From: Methylophilus medardicus
GTDB lineage: Bacteria; Pseudomonadota; Gammaproteobacteria; Burkholderiales; Methylophilaceae
Reading direction: 5' to 3'
Length of the DNA: 64,000 bases
Assembly (NCBI RefSeq): GCF_006363955.1
Contig: NZ_CP040948.1
Location: 806,001 to 870,000 of the forward strand
Below are positions 37,026 through 45,885 of this stretch, piece after piece (within the stretch, counting starts at the first letter, position 1; each line of letters starts with the position of its first letter). The notes below the pieces were generated by a model. That model did not search any database and was not told the origin of the DNA. It saw only the letters and a list, made by a program, of their open reading frames with translations. A program made the position numbers and the translations under genes.

Positions 37026-37925
37026 ATGAAATGGATTCTATTAGGCATATTTTTAGCGTCAGTGAGTTATGTGCACTTTAGAGGCAAAGTGCGGCATCGT
37101 TTTTTTAGGCAGCTATTTGATCACTCCGGCATTGTGTCGCCGTTTAATGTGTTTTTATATCTGTTTTCGAAAGCGCCAACGACGCCATATCTTGAAGTTG
37201 CTGCCTTCCCAGAGTTAAAAGCCATCACCGACCAGTGGCAAGTGATTCGCGATGAAGCGTTGCATGTGCGCGAGCAAGAGCGCATCGCCGCCGCACAAAC
37301 CAATAACGATGCGGGGTTCAACTCATTTTTTAAAACCGGTTGGAAGCGGTTCTATCTTAAATGGTACGATGCACAGCATCCTTCGGCCGCTATATACTGT
37401 CCCAAAACGGTCGCACTCCTGCAAAGTATTCCTACCGTGAAAGCGGCGATGTTTGCTGAGTTGCCACCGGGTGCGCATTTGCGCCCACACCGCGACCCAT
37501 ACGCAGGTTCACTGCGTTTTCACCTCGGCCTTGAAACGCCTAACGACGACCAATGTTTTATCCGAGTCGATGGCGAAGATTACAGTTGGCGCGATGGACA
37601 AGCGGTGATGTTTGATGAAACCTATATTCACGAAGCGCACAACAAAACCGATCAATCACGAGTCATTTTGTTTTGCGATATTGAACGGCCGATGCGATTT
37701 GGCTGGGCGCAAGCGTTGAACCGCTTTTTAGCCAACACCATTGTGACTGCGGCCAGTTCACCGAACGAGGCAGGGGACCAAACCGGTGTCATTAACCGCC
37801 TGTTTCATTACGCTTGGGTGGTTGGGCAATATCGCCGTCGTTTCAAACGCTGGAATAAGCCAGTGTATCAAATCACCCGTATCTTATTGATTGCATTGGC
37901 TTGTTATGCGATTTGGCGGCTTTAA
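37026..37925 (+). CDS. lpxO: Lipid A 2-hydroxylase LpxO (aspartyl/asparaginyl beta-hydroxylase family)
   Basis: This 299-residue Fe(II)/2-oxoglutarate dioxygenase has an N-terminal membrane anchor (about 1-17) and YVHFRGKVRHRFFRQLFDHS, like the start of Salmonella LpxO. The metal-binding HRD (155-157), a following HLGLETP and a distal His in DETYIHEAHN (about 197-206) are seen, with an Arg after it for 2-oxoglutarate. A C-terminal hydrophobic helix ends the protein. LpxO hydroxylates a fatty acid of lipid A at the inner membrane. The frame allows an ATG 8 codons earlier (37002); the one used matches the family start. Confidence 0.85.
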   Translation: MKWILLGIFLASVSYVHFRGKVRHRFFRQLFDHSGIVSPFNVFLYLFSKAPTTPYLEVAAFPELKAITDQWQVIRDEALHVREQERIAAAQTNNDAGFNSFFKTGWKRFYLKWYDAQHPSAAIYCPKTVALLQSIPTVKAAMFAELPPGAHLRPHRDPYAGSLRFHLGLETPNDDQCFIRVDGEDYSWRDGQAVMFDETYIHEAHNKTDQSRVILFCDIERPMRFGWAQALNRFLANTIVTAASSPNEAGDQTGVINRLFHYAWVVGQYRRRFKRWNKPVYQITRILLIALACYAIWRL

Positions 37926-37961
37926 ATGCAAACTATATTTACACAAATGTCACGTTAAACC

Positions 37962-37990
37962 TTGAAACTTTGTGTATTTGCCATTATCTT
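37962..37990 (+). promoter_or_regulatory. Predicted sigma-70 promoter for the BI-1 family gene
   Basis: TTGAAA (37962-37967) and TATCTT (37985-37990) are separated by 17 bases, in front of an AGAGAGGAAG ribosome site. It is a motif match only. Confidence 0.4.
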
Positions 37991-38037
37991 AAGCTTATGT
38001 TGTTTTATGTTTTAACCCAAGAGAGGAAGAATACACG

Positions 38038-38724
38038 ATGTCAGATATGCAAGTTTTAGGTCGCGAGGGCAATGTCTCCACGGCACAAAATCGCGTGCTG
38101 CGTAACACTTATGCATTGCTCGGCTTGAGCATGGTGCCCACGGTCATTGGTGCTTATGTCGGTATGCAAATGAATTTTGGTTGGATGGCGTTGCATCCAT
38201 TTATGTTTGCGATTGGCTTTATGGCCGTGATGTTCGGTATGTTTAAGTTGATTGCCGTGAATCAAAACAGCGGCGTGGGCGTCTGGTTGTTGCTTGCCAT
38301 GACGTTTGTGTTTGGCGTGATGTTAGGCCCCATTTTGCAGTTTGCGTTGCATTTGCGTAATGGTGCCGAGATCGTTGGTCTAGCTGCAGCGGGTACAGGG
38401 ATTACGTTTCTGAGCTTGGCAGCGATTGGTTCTTCCCCAGCGCGTGATTTCAGCGGCATGGGCAAGTTCTTGATGATTGGTCTGATTCTGGCCATTGTGG
38501 CAGGCTTGGCAAACATGTTCTTTCAGATCCCAGCATTGTCACTGGCAATTTCAGGTGTCTCTGTGCTGATTTTCTCAGGCTATATTCTGTATGACGTTAA
38601 TCAAATTGTGCGCGGTGGTCAAACCAACTACGTGATGGCAACCCTGAACTTATACCTCGACATTTACAACCTGTTTGTAAACCTATTGAACATCTTGCTC
38701 TCATTGCTTGGCAATCGCGACTAA
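38038..38724 (+). CDS. Bax inhibitor-1 / YccA family membrane protein
   Basis: This 228-residue protein with seven hydrophobic helices is typical of the BI-1/YccA/YbhL family. It has the start NRVLRNTYALLGLSM, a middle ISFLSLAAIGSS-like segment, and a C-terminal half SGYILYDVNQIVRGGQTNYVMATLNLYLDIYNLF that is the family signature. E. coli YccA binds the FtsH protease and slows degradation of stalled SecY. Members may also leak protons or calcium. A strong ribosome site (AGAGAGGAAG) and a terminator on the other side mark it as a single-gene unit. Confidence 0.93.
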   Translation: MSDMQVLGREGNVSTAQNRVLRNTYALLGLSMVPTVIGAYVGMQMNFGWMALHPFMFAIGFMAVMFGMFKLIAVNQNSGVGVWLLLAMTFVFGVMLGPILQFALHLRNGAEIVGLAAAGTGITFLSLAAIGSSPARDFSGMGKFLMIGLILAIVAGLANMFFQIPALSLAISGVSVLIFSGYILYDVNQIVRGGQTNYVMATLNLYLDIYNLFVNLLNILLSLLGNRD

Positions 38725-38737
38725 GCATTGAGCTTAC

Positions 38738-38766
38738 AAAAAGCCCGCCGATAGGCGGGTTTTTTG
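38738..38766 (+). terminator. Rho-independent terminator after the BI-1 family gene
   Basis: CCCGCC-GATA-GGCGGG forms a 6-bp GC stem (38744-38759), extended by A-T pairs and followed by six T. Confidence 0.9.
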
Positions 38767-39140
38767 TTGTCTATCGGTCATTAACTGCACGGCAATCCTG
38801 TTTTGCCGTGAGAGCTCCAAGCACCGTCCATAGCGAAATGGATTGTTACTAATGACGTAGCCATCCAACATCTAGCAGCGAACAATACACATGATTAATA
38901 ACAATGAACCCAGCCATCATTGCTTTACGATCATCTAAGCAGATTAAAAAATGGTTGATTTGCTTCAATAACCCGCGAATTGCAGGTTTTTTATTTGCGC
39001 GATGTTCACTGCTAACGTAATCGTTCGTTTGATATGGTTTACTACAGCCAAAATGGCTGTGAACAGCCGCAAAAAGTGGTTGTAAAGATTAATTAATTTA
39101 TAACTAATTGATTGTGTTGAATTAATTATAGTGTTGCAGG
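38767..39140. other. Long non-coding region before the TonB receptor
   Basis: No credible frame is present. It holds a perfect 8-bp stem CACGGCAA/TTGCCGTG (38788-38810) and a terminator-like imperfect hairpin with a T tract near 38970-38992. A perfect dyad at 39044-39060 is listed separately. Bases 39080-39130 are very AT-rich, as expected for a bent or IHF-binding segment. A small RNA ending near 38992 is possible but not shown. Confidence 0.5.
39044..39060. promoter_or_regulatory. Perfect dyad, candidate activator site
   Basis: ACAGCCA-AAA-TGGCTGT is a perfect 7-bp inverted repeat. A further half-site ACAGCC follows two bases later. It lies about 81 bp before the candidate sigma-54 promoter of the TonB receptor gene, the usual distance for an enhancer-binding activator. 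Confidence 0.5.
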
Positions 39141-39156
39141 TGGTTTGATTTTTGCA
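39141..39156 (+). promoter_or_regulatory. Candidate sigma-54 promoter for the TonB receptor
   Basis: TGGTTTG-ATTT-TTGCA fits the pattern TGGCACG-N4-TTGCW with the GG and GC elements invariant and correctly spaced. The start site would be near 39167, leaving a leader of about 14 nt that still contains the GGAGGAG ribosome site. Three mismatches in the -24 box lower confidence. Confidence 0.45.
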
Positions 39157-39180
39157 CCTTTTCCTCGTTGGAGGAGAAGT

Positions 39181-41796
39181 ATGTTTAGCAAAAAATTAAA
39201 ATCGGGTTTGTGTTTAGCAGTCTATTCTTGTGTGTCCATCGCGGCTGACGGGGAGGCCGGGGCGGTCAACCCACCCGCCAAGCCGGTGGATTCAAAAACG
39301 ATAGAGTTAGATGAGATTCAGGTGAAGGCAAAGCGCCGGCGCATTATTACCCCTTTGCCCGGTTTGCCGATCGAGCGTGAAACAGCTACCACCAATATTC
39401 AATCTGCGACCGGTAAGGAGATTGCGGACTCTAAAGCGACCAATGTGACCGAGTTTCTCAATGGCAATATGCAGTCTGTCACGGTGACTGACTACGCCGG
39501 CAACCCCTTTCAGCAAGATTTAAACTTTAGGGGGTTTACCGCATCGCCTCAAATCGGTACGCCGCAGGGCATTTCCGTTTATCTAGACGGCGTGCGGATC
39601 AATGAGCCATTCGGCGAGGTAGTCAACTGGGATTTGATTCCGATGAACGCCATTTCTACGCTGAATATTATCCCGGGTTCTAATCCGATGTTTGGCCACA
39701 ATACCATCGGCGGTGCATTGGCGATCACGACCAAAGATGGTTTCTCGGATCATTTCATGCGTGCCCAATATCTGGCCGGGGATTGGGGCCGAGAGCAGGT
39801 GCAATTTTCAAATGGCATTCACGGCGAGCGATTTGCTTTATTCACCGCTTATTCACATTTCAAAGAAGACGGCTGGCGGGTGAATTCGCCGAGCAATGTT
39901 CGTCAACTATTTAACAAAGCCACCGTGCGGCTGGATTCGGGTGAAATTAACTTCACCGCGTTGCATGTGAATGCCGCATTGCTTGGCAATGGGCTTTTGC
40001 CAAAAGAGATGGCTGCCTATGATCGCGAGCAGGTGTTTACCTCGCCTGATGAAGCTAAAAATAGCCTTGAGCATTACAACTTAGGCGGGACTTGGTATGT
40101 TAGCGACCGAGTGAGTATTTCTGGTCAAATTTACAGGCGGAAAGTTGCCCAAGATGCCATAGGCGCCGATGTTTATCCCGGTTACAAAAGGTTATATTCA
40201 AACTGGCAAGATGTCGGTCAGAATGATGCAAACGGCGATGGCATTGACGAGGTTGTCGGTGCAATGAATGGATTGCTGAATTATTCCTCCTTAAGATCGA
40301 CCGCTGATGGCGCTTCGGTACAAGCCACTTTTGACGGAGACAAGCATCAGGTTGCGGTGGGAGCCGCCTATGATGAAAATGAGATCAAGTTTTTGCAATC
40401 CCAAGTGCTTGCTGAGCTAGACGCGGATCATATTGCCCGTTTAACTACCAATCCCTTCTTTGCTGACAATGGATATGGGGGGCAAACTTCTCTGCCGGGC
40501 ATTATTCGAAATAATCTGACTGGCACCAGCCAAACCAAAGCGCTGTTTATGTCGGATACCTATTCCCCGATCGACACCCTGCATATCACCTACGGCGCGC
40601 GCCTAAGCTGGAGTAATGTGAAAAACTACCTGATTGCTGATCGCGGCTTGGATATGTATCAATTTCAGAACAATGTCCTCACTAACCCTGCACGACAGCG
40701 CTGTCGAATCGGTAACTCTGGCGACCCGCTAGCCCGGTTTATTTGCACGACCGGGGATTATGATTATCGAAGCTTTAATCCCTCCCTGGGCTTGTCTTGG
40801 GAAGCGCAGGAAAATTTAACTGCCTATGGCAACGTGAGTAAGGGTTCTCGCGTGCCTTCAGTGATTGAGCTGGGTTGTGCCAGAGACAAAGAAGGCGAAA
40901 ATCAAAGTGATAACGTGCAGTACGGCTGTACGATTCCAACCGCCTTGACGGCTGACCCGTATTTGAAGCAAGTGCGCTCAACCGCCTATGAGACCGGGTT
41001 ACGCGGCAGAATAGCCGACTTTGATTGGAATATTGGCGCCTTTTTGACTGACTTAAAAGACGATATCTTATTTGTGCCACTGGGGCGTAAAAACCGAGGT
41101 GTGTTTGATAACTTTGGCAAAACGCGGCGTGAAGGCATCGAGATGGGTTTAAAAGGCGTGTGGGGCAACAGCACGATCAATTTTAACTACACTTGGATGC
41201 GGGCGACGTTTCAAAGCAGTGCGCAGTTGATTAACGATGCCAATAGCAGCAACACATCAGCTACCGACGGGCAAGCTTACGTTAACATCTCGCCGGGAGA
41301 TGAGTTGCCCGGCATGCCCAACCATATTGTTCAAGCCAATTGGAACTACCGATTCACGCCTGCCTTTGATGCGACACTCAGCATGATTGCGCACGCGTCA
41401 TCTTATGTGCGCGGCAATGAAAATAACGCACACCAGCCGCGTGCAGCTTTGATGGTAGGCACTCGGGATATCTATGACTTTACTGGGCCAGGATCCATTC
41501 CGGGCTATGCCGTGTTTAATTTTCGCGCGAATTATCGTTTTGATAATGGTGTGAGTTTGTTCGCACGGGTTGATAACATTTTTGATAAAGAATATGCCAC
41601 CGCCGGCAATCTAGGACGCAATCCATTTGCAGCCAATGGTGCTTTTAAGTTTGACCCAGTCACCATCGATGGTGATTGGAAAAACTCAACGTTCATCTCG
41701 CCTGGAGCGCCTCGGGCGGCTTGGTTTGGGCTGAATATTGATTGGGGCTGGGATAAGGTCAAAAAATCAAAAGCCGTGCAAGAGCTCGCCGATTAA
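39181..41796 (+). CDS. TonB-dependent outer-membrane receptor
   Basis: This 871-residue protein has a signal peptide (cleavage near 21), a TonB-box-like IELDEIQVKA (41-50), a plug domain (about 65-185, with LNFRGFTASPQIGTPQG and GHNTIGGALAITTKDG) and a C-terminal barrel. The substrate cannot be told from sequence. Two cysteine pairs lie in predicted loops (AARQRC...FIC and LGC...YGC). The last strand ends at IDWGW, but a charged 14-residue tail follows, unlike the usual terminal aromatic. I chose the ATG with GGAGGAG 5 bases upstream; the frame is open 12 codons earlier. Three PEP-CTERM genes follow on the same strand. Confidence 0.92.
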   Translation: MFSKKLKSGLCLAVYSCVSIAADGEAGAVNPPAKPVDSKTIELDEIQVKAKRRRIITPLPGLPIERETATTNIQSATGKEIADSKATNVTEFLNGNMQSVTVTDYAGNPFQQDLNFRGFTASPQIGTPQGISVYLDGVRINEPFGEVVNWDLIPMNAISTLNIIPGSNPMFGHNTIGGALAITTKDGFSDHFMRAQYLAGDWGREQVQFSNGIHGERFALFTAYSHFKEDGWRVNSPSNVRQLFNKATVRLDSGEINFTALHVNAALLGNGLLPKEMAAYDREQVFTSPDEAKNSLEHYNLGGTWYVSDRVSISGQIYRRKVAQDAIGADVYPGYKRLYSNWQDVGQNDANGDGIDEVVGAMNGLLNYSSLRSTADGASVQATFDGDKHQVAVGAAYDENEIKFLQSQVLAELDADHIARLTTNPFFADNGYGGQTSLPGIIRNNLTGTSQTKALFMSDTYSPIDTLHITYGARLSWSNVKNYLIADRGLDMYQFQNNVLTNPARQRCRIGNSGDPLARFICTTGDYDYRSFNPSLGLSWEAQENLTAYGNVSKGSRVPSVIELGCARDKEGENQSDNVQYGCTIPTALTADPYLKQVRSTAYETGLRGRIADFDWNIGAFLTDLKDDILFVPLGRKNRGVFDNFGKTRREGIEMGLKGVWGNSTINFNYTWMRATFQSSAQLINDANSSNTSATDGQAYVNISPGDELPGMPNHIVQANWNYRFTPAFDATLSMIAHASSYVRGNENNAHQPRAALMVGTRDIYDFTGPGSIPGYAVFNFRANYRFDNGVSLFARVDNIFDKEYATAGNLGRNPFAANGAFKFDPVTIDGDWKNSTFISPGAPRAAWFGLNIDWGWDKVKKSKAVQELAD

Positions 41797-42151
41797 TCGC
41801 TGATCGTATTGACGCGAACGACAGGCAAAATTGGTTCTAAAGGATAGAGTTGGTTGTCTGCAACCACCACCTTACCCTCAAGACCGCTTTTATGTCATAA
41901 AAATGTGTGGTTTGACGTAATGATTCGTGTGTTAATCAAATTTTACCTTTGAATGTATTTAAATTAACCAATTGATTTTAAATATATTTATAGTCAAATA
42001 TTATTGGGTAATGGTAAAAAGTTTGTGTTGGTGAAGCACATTCAAATTTTGGCATGCGCTTTGCAATCAATCCTAAATGTAGTGGCATAACAACATATAA
42101 AGCCATGGATATCTAAGTTGAAAAATTTAAGATTTATTTAGGAGAAAAGCA
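41797..42151. other. 355-bp AT-rich regulatory region before the first PEP-CTERM gene
   Basis: No gene is present. It contains small perfect dyads TGGTTG-TCTG-CAACCA (41851-41866) and TTTTATG-T-CATAAAA (41888-41902), a long AT-rich segment (41930-42010) and the candidate sigma-54 promoter listed separately. The AT-rich part could carry IHF sites between activator sites and promoter. Confidence 0.55.
42050..42065 (+). promoter_or_regulatory. Candidate sigma-54 promoter for the first PEP-CTERM gene
   Basis: TGGCATG-CGCT-TTGCA differs from TGGCACG-N4-TTGCW at one position. Transcription would start near 42076, giving a 76-nt leader with an AGGAGA ribosome site. PEP-CTERM genes in other betaproteobacteria are known to depend on RpoN with the PrsK/PrsR two-component system. 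Confidence 0.65.
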
Positions 42152-43036
42152 ATGAAGTTAAAATCATTAGTACTTGCAACAGTGCTTGCTGTATCTGCCT
42201 CAGCGGCATACGCAGGCAATTACGTCACATTAGGTACCGGTGACGGTAGCGTGTTAACACCGGGCAATGGTGGTCTGCGTAACGGCACCCAAAACCCTAA
42301 CGCTGACATTTATCGTATTGAATTGTTATCTGCTACCTATGTGGCTGGCTACGACACCTCCAACTCATTCGGCAATATCGTTGCTGATACCATCAATTAT
42401 CAAACGTTCAACCGTGTTGGCAGCAACAATGTGGCCACAGGTACGGGCACATTAACACTGCTTGATTGGAAAGTGCACACCGGTGTGGATCTTGCGCCCG
42501 GCACAGCCCAGGCCGACATTTTTGACTTTGTTTACCGCGATAGCGCTGATAACAGCCTGGTATTTGCCACGCGTTATTTGAACCGTCAGGATAATAGCCA
42601 AGAAGCTAACTATCTCTACCGCTACAACTACACCAACACGCCAGGATATCAACCAGGCGTGGCTTGGATGTTCTCCAGTGACAATGACTTGCGCATGTAT
42701 CAAGCCGCGTTGACCGATGATTTTAGCTTCAATAACTCTGTGCCCTATGTTGATGGCGTCGTCCGTCAAAAGGGTGACTTCAGCGTTTCTGAAGGTAACC
42801 CATGGTCTGGTTTGTTTTTAGTGAAAACTGACGCGCAATATTACTTCTACAGCGAAAACATCAAAGCAATTGGTTTTTCACAAGCTGGTGAAGAGGGGCA
42901 AGCGGTTGTCAACGGCTGGATTGGTGGCTACGTGGCGAGTGTTGTGCCAGTACCAGAGCCAGAAAGCTACGCTTTGATGATGTTGGGTCTAGGTGTGATT
43001 GGCACCATGGTTCGTCGTCAAAAGAAGCAGGCATAA
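42152..43036 (+). CDS. PEP-CTERM sorting-domain protein
   Basis: This 294-residue exported protein has a signal peptide (AAYAGN, cleavage near 22). The C-terminal PEP-CTERM tripartite signal is VPEPES, a hydrophobic helix (YALMMLGLGVIGTMV), then RRQKKQA. Exosortase would remove the tail and deliver the protein to the cell surface or matrix. The body has no named domain but is clearly paralogous to the next gene: FDFVYRDS, SDNDLRMYQAALTD, EGNPWSGLFLVKTDA and QAGEEGQAVV recur. It has no cysteine. AGGAGA precedes the ATG. Confidence 0.92.
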   Translation: MKLKSLVLATVLAVSASAAYAGNYVTLGTGDGSVLTPGNGGLRNGTQNPNADIYRIELLSATYVAGYDTSNSFGNIVADTINYQTFNRVGSNNVATGTGTLTLLDWKVHTGVDLAPGTAQADIFDFVYRDSADNSLVFATRYLNRQDNSQEANYLYRYNYTNTPGYQPGVAWMFSSDNDLRMYQAALTDDFSFNNSVPYVDGVVRQKGDFSVSEGNPWSGLFLVKTDAQYYFYSENIKAIGFSQAGEEGQAVVNGWIGGYVASVVPVPEPESYALMMLGLGVIGTMVRRQKKQA

Positions 43037-43063
43037 ATAAATAAATATAAAAGCCATGAAAAT

Positions 43064-43090
43064 ATGGCGGTTTTTGCCGCCATTTTTTTA
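43064..43090 (+). terminator. Terminator between the two paralogous PEP-CTERM genes
   Basis: ATGGCGG and CCGCCAT form a 7-bp stem with a 6-nt loop, followed by seven T. The next start codon is only 17 bp on, and no promoter is obvious between, so partial read-through probably feeds the second gene. Confidence 0.8.
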
Positions 43091-43106
43091 ACCTTCTGAG
43101 AGATAT

Positions 43107-43949
43107 ATGATGAAATTAATGACTTTAAAAATGGCGATTGCCAGTGCGATGCTGTCCTTAGCAACCACTGCGACTTATGCAGGCAACTTTACCAATGTGC
43201 CTTATACAACGCCTAATGCGACCGTTGTAAACGGTGCCACCAATCCGGTGGCAGATCAGTTGTTCCTTGATGCGACTAGCATTACTTGGGCAACGGGCTT
43301 TGATGGTTTGGTTGCGCAGTCTATCAACTACAGCGCAACAGCTGGTAATGGCACTTTGACCCTGCTTTCATTCAGAGAAAATGACGATATCTTGTTGGCA
43401 GGACAAGAGGTCGGTGATCTGTATGATTTTGTTTACCGTGACTCTTTAGACGGCAAACTTGTGTTTGGCACTCGTGTCATTTTAGAGGGTGAAGAAGAAG
43501 AGGAAGAGGAAGTTGAAGAGGGCGAAGAGTTCGAAGTTGAACTGAACTTTATCTACCGTGGAGGTTTCACCAACTACACGACTGCTGCCGCTTGGACGTT
43601 CTTGGGTGACAACGACTTGCGTATGTACAACGCTGCGCGGACCGATAGTTATGAATTGGATGCGCCATTTGATGCAGATGCAGATTTGATCCGTTTCCAA
43701 GCAGACATTAGCCCAGAAGAAGGTAATCCAATTTCTGGTTTGTACTTAGTAAAAACCGATGCAACTGCCTTCTCTTTGGCAGCGAATGCCATTGGCTACT
43801 ATCAAGCAGGTGAAGAAGGTCAAGCGGTGGTTGGTGAGTTCATTGCTGGATTTGCGCCAACTGCAGTGCCAGAGCCAGAAAACTACGCTTTGATGATGTT
43901 GGGCTTGGGCGCTATTGCTTTTGCTCGTCGTCAGCAGAAAAAAGCTTAA
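43107..43949 (+). CDS. PEP-CTERM sorting-domain protein, paralogue with poly-Glu insert
   Basis: This 280-residue exported protein has a signal peptide (ATYAGN, about 26) and the C-terminal sorting signal VPEPEN, YALMMLGLGAIAFA, RRQQKKA. It aligns along its length with the preceding gene (YDFVYRDS, GDNDLRMYNAARTD, EGNPISGLYLVKTDA). Near residues 125-150 the first copy has a polar loop. This copy instead has a run of Glu and Val with little else, encoded by repeated GAA/GAG codons. Such runs bind cations or arise by slippage. Two ATGs are adjacent; the first is given. Transcription depends on read-through or a weak promoter in the 70-bp gap. Confidence 0.9.
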   Translation: MMKLMTLKMAIASAMLSLATTATYAGNFTNVPYTTPNATVVNGATNPVADQLFLDATSITWATGFDGLVAQSINYSATAGNGTLTLLSFRENDDILLAGQEVGDLYDFVYRDSLDGKLVFGTRVILEGEEEEEEEVEEGEEFEVELNFIYRGGFTNYTTAAAWTFLGDNDLRMYNAARTDSYELDAPFDADADLIRFQADISPEEGNPISGLYLVKTDATAFSLAANAIGYYQAGEEGQAVVGEFIAGFAPTAVPEPENYALMMLGLGAIAFARRQQKKA

Positions 43950-43994
43950 TAACAATAATCACGACTTTAACCTAAAGCACATTTTTAAAATTAA

Positions 43995-44020
43995 GGGGTG
44001 GCTGGTCCACCCCGCTTTTT
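43995..44020 (+). terminator. Stem-loop before the third PEP-CTERM gene
   Basis: GGGGTGG and CCACCCC form a perfect 7-bp stem around CTGGT, followed by GCTTTTT. It is only 14 bp before the next start codon, so it may act as an attenuator rather than a full stop. Confidence 0.65.
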
Positions 44021-44034
44021 AGGGGGATCCTTAC

Positions 44035-44847
44035 ATGAAAAACATCATCAAAACTTCCGTATTGGCTGCATTGTTGGCATTGTCTGCACAGGCTTCAGCG
44101 AAAACGGCTATTTTCGATTTAAACTTTATTGCCACCAATAACTTTGGCACCACTGCAAACAGCGTAGGTACCGTGACTGTGACCGATCTGGCTGACTTAT
44201 CTGCTGGTGATGGCGTGCGTGTCACTGTGAATTTGAATAATCTGAGCCAGTTTGCATCAGGCAATACAGGTGCAGTTTGGATTTCATCTTACGAAATGAA
44301 CTTTGCTGGTACCGAGCTGCTGGGAAGTGACAATGTTCGCCACGTGGCCGGTTTGAATACATCTCGCATTGAGTGGGAAGAAGATGGTTGTGTCGGTTAT
44401 GGCACCAACTGTGCTAGTTCTGGTGGTGGTTGGGGCGGTACCGAGTTCGATCCAGCGTTTGGTCAAGAGATCAACTTTGCGACCAGTACATTTACCAATG
44501 GTCAATTTTCAACTATTGACTATTTGAACGGTGGCAATGCTGGTTATACTGGTTTTTCAGTAGACCAATTGCTGGCCAATGCGGTTGAGCACAGCAGCGA
44601 TGCGAATGCACCAGATGCTTATTTCTGGATTCGTATTCGCGGCAATACTGCAATCAATGGTGGCGGTATGGCTTCTAGCGGCTACTGGGGTAACAGCTTC
44701 ACGAATGGTTCTGGTGACGGTTTGAACTATCGTCTGAATGTTTTAGCCACTACAGCTGCGGTTGTGCCAGAAGCTGAAACCTATGCCATGTTGATGGCTG
44801 GTTTGGGTTTGATGGGCGCGGTTGTTCGCCGTCGTAAAACTGCATAA
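44035..44847 (+). CDS. PEP-CTERM-type sorting protein (PEA variant)
   Basis: This 270-residue exported protein has a signal peptide (AQASA near 22). The C-terminal signal is VPEAETYAMLMAGLGLMGAVVRRRK, where PEA replaces PEP; this variant is common in betaproteobacteria. The body is not related to the two preceding proteins. It is rich in Asn, Gly and Thr, looks beta-rich and has two cysteines close together (DGCVGYGTNC, near 122 and 128) that may form a disulfide. The function is unknown; delivery to the cell surface or matrix is expected. A bidirectional terminator follows. Confidence 0.88.
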   Translation: MKNIIKTSVLAALLALSAQASAKTAIFDLNFIATNNFGTTANSVGTVTVTDLADLSAGDGVRVTVNLNNLSQFASGNTGAVWISSYEMNFAGTELLGSDNVRHVAGLNTSRIEWEEDGCVGYGTNCASSGGGWGGTEFDPAFGQEINFATSTFTNGQFSTIDYLNGGNAGYTGFSVDQLLANAVEHSSDANAPDAYFWIRIRGNTAINGGGMASSGYWGNSFTNGSGDGLNYRLNVLATTAAVVPEAETYAMLMAGLGLMGAVVRRRKTA

Positions 44848-44868
44848 TCCATTGAATCTGCAGTGATG

Positions 44869-44900
44869 ACAAACCCGCCAATGGCGGGTTTGTTGTTTTT
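44869..44900. terminator. Terminator between the third PEP-CTERM gene and tadA
   Basis: ACAAACCCGCC and GGCGGGTTTGT form a perfect 11-bp stem around AAT, followed by a T-rich tract. It separates two converging genes. Confidence 0.88.
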
Positions 44901-44924
44901 AAGCGGCTAGCGTTTGGTGACAAA

Positions 44925-45849
<925 letters not shown>

Positions 45850-45885
45850 ATTGCATCCATTTACTCACATACAAAACATGATAAA

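Noticed and set aside
43071-43080. TGGCGG...TGCC near 43065 as a third sigma-54 promoter
   Set aside because: The spacing between GG and GC is two bases short, and the sequence is fully explained as a terminator stem.
43485-43550. The GAA/GAG-rich tract as a frameshift or sequencing artefact
   Set aside because: The reading frame continues across it into a sequence that aligns with the paralogue on both sides, so the gene is intact.
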